In this document: in pieces, positions 63,032 to 64,000 of the stretch
How positions within the stretch are numbered: the stretch's first letter is position 1
Layout: every line of letters starts with the position of its first letter
Assembly: GCF_028476545.1 (NCBI RefSeq)
Contig: NW_026731992.1
Coordinates: forward strand, 620,001-684,000
Length of the DNA stretch: 64,000 nt
Direction of reading: 5' to 3'
DNA from: Physella acuta
Taxonomy: Eukaryota; Mollusca; Gastropoda; Physidae
Made by a program: the position numbers and the translations under genes
Notes under the pieces: model-generated
Told to the model about the DNA's origin: nothing
Seen by the model: only the letters and a program-made list of their open reading frames with translations
The model's database searches: none

Positions 63032-64000
63032 CTGTAGGGAAAATAGGGAGATTTTCTACACCCAGCTGATGACAACACTATCATCAAGCCTGTAGCTGAT
63101 GACAACACTATCATCAAGCCTGTAGCTGATGACAACACTATCATCAAGCCTGTAGGGATAATAGGGAGATTTTCTACACCCACCTGATGACAACACTATC
63201 ATCAAGCCTGTAGCTGATGACAACACTATCATCAAGCCTGTAGGGATAATAGGGAGATTTTCTACACCCAGCTGATGACAACACTATCATCAAGCCTGTA
63301 GCTGATGACAACACTATCATCAAGCCTGTAGCTGATGACAACATTATCATCAAGCCTGTAGCTGATGTCAACACTATCATCAAGCCTGTAGCTGATGACA
63401 ACACTATCATCAAGCCTATAGCTGATGACAACACTATCATCAAGCCTGTAGCTGATGACAACACTATCATCAAGCCTATAGCTGATGACAACACTATCAT
63501 CAAGCCTGTAGCTGATGACAACACTATCATCAAGCCTGTAGGGATAATAGGGAGATTTTCTACACCCAGCTGATGACAACACTATCATCAAGCCTGTAGC
63601 TGATGACAACACTATCATCAAGCCTGTAGGGATAATAGGGAGATTTTCTACACCCAGCTGATGACAACACTATCATCAAGCCTGTAGCTGATGACAACAC
63701 TATCATCAAGCCTGTAGCTGATGACAACACTATCATCAAGCCTGTAGGGATAATAGGGAGATTTTCTACACCCAGCTGATGACAAGACTATCATCACGCC
63801 TGTAGCTGATGACAACACTATCATCAAGCCTGTAGCTGATGACAAGACTATCATCAAGCCTGTAGCTGATGTCAACACTATCATCAAGCCTGTAGCTGAT
63901 GACAACACTATCATCAAGGCTGTAGCTGATGACAACACTATCATCAAGCCTGTAGCTGATGACAACACTATCATCAAGCCTGTAGCTGATGACAAGACTA
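63032..64000. repeat. 30/58-bp array carrying an ALKBH1 acceptor
   Basis: About 25 units of 30 bp, six of them extended to about 58 bp by GGGTGTAGAAAATCTCCC-type sequence. On the coding strand every unit has TACAG|GCTTGATGATAGT, the same as the true acceptor and first bases of the exon at 63031. The extended units also copy the pyrimidine tract CCCTATTATCCCTACAG. The array continues past the window. Confidence 0.95.

Overview
This is eukaryotic, intron-rich DNA from an invertebrate animal. The gene content, the abundant hAT-type MITEs with poly-C cores, the (TA)n-flanked repeats and the AT-rich background fit a mollusc, most likely a gastropod; that placement is inference. Five host genes can be assembled exon by exon with matching splice phases. 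(1) A claudin/PMP22-like four-TM gene on the minus strand, its 3' part off the left edge (2110-5295). (2) A 28-repeat ankyrin protein on the minus strand (9190-17011). (3) A second claudin/PMP22-like gene on the plus strand, complete in four coding exons (30993-36777). (4) An SLC3A2/4F2hc-type amino-acid-transporter heavy chain on the minus strand, complete in ten exons (39364-48002). (5) An ALKBH1-type dioxygenase on the minus strand, with its last four exons in the window (58198-63031).

Layout: 0-5.3 kb holds claudin-like gene A with minisatellite-filled introns. 5.3-9.2 kb is an intergenic stretch of A-rich DNA and minisatellites. 9.2-17.1 kb is the ankyrin gene. 17.1-26.5 kb is a repeat-rich desert. 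26.9-30.9 kb holds long short-period arrays upstream of claudin-like gene B, which runs to 36.8 kb with its 3' UTR array to about 37.7 kb. 39.0-48.0 kb is SLC3A2, convergent with gene B. 48-51.8 kb is repeats, MITEs and a LINE scrap. 51.8-57.6 kb is a broken Ty3/Gypsy element with a hAT-like insertion inside it. 58.2-64 kb is ALKBH1.

The most striking feature is the set of tandem arrays, which together fill roughly a quarter of the window (rough sum of array lengths). They are not randomly placed. In four of the five genes, arrays with unrelated unit sequences lie on or immediately beside splice sites. In the best cases the repeat unit itself carries the local 5' or 3' splice site plus some exon sequence: the donor of claudin-like gene A, a donor and the last acceptor of the ankyrin gene, an acceptor-like module in claudin-like gene B, and two acceptors of ALKBH1. 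One ALKBH1 array repeats a branch region, acceptor and about 70 bases of exon eight times, and only the last copy leads to an open reading frame. This recurrent, locally seeded amplification of splice junctions is the best candidate for something undescribed here. The SLC3A2 gene, with ten exons, shows almost none of it.

The genes do not form a functional unit. Two are junction-type membrane proteins (possible local paralogues), one is a scaffold-type ankyrin protein, one is a transporter subunit and one is a nucleic-acid demethylase. All gene models are read from sequence only and need RNA support.
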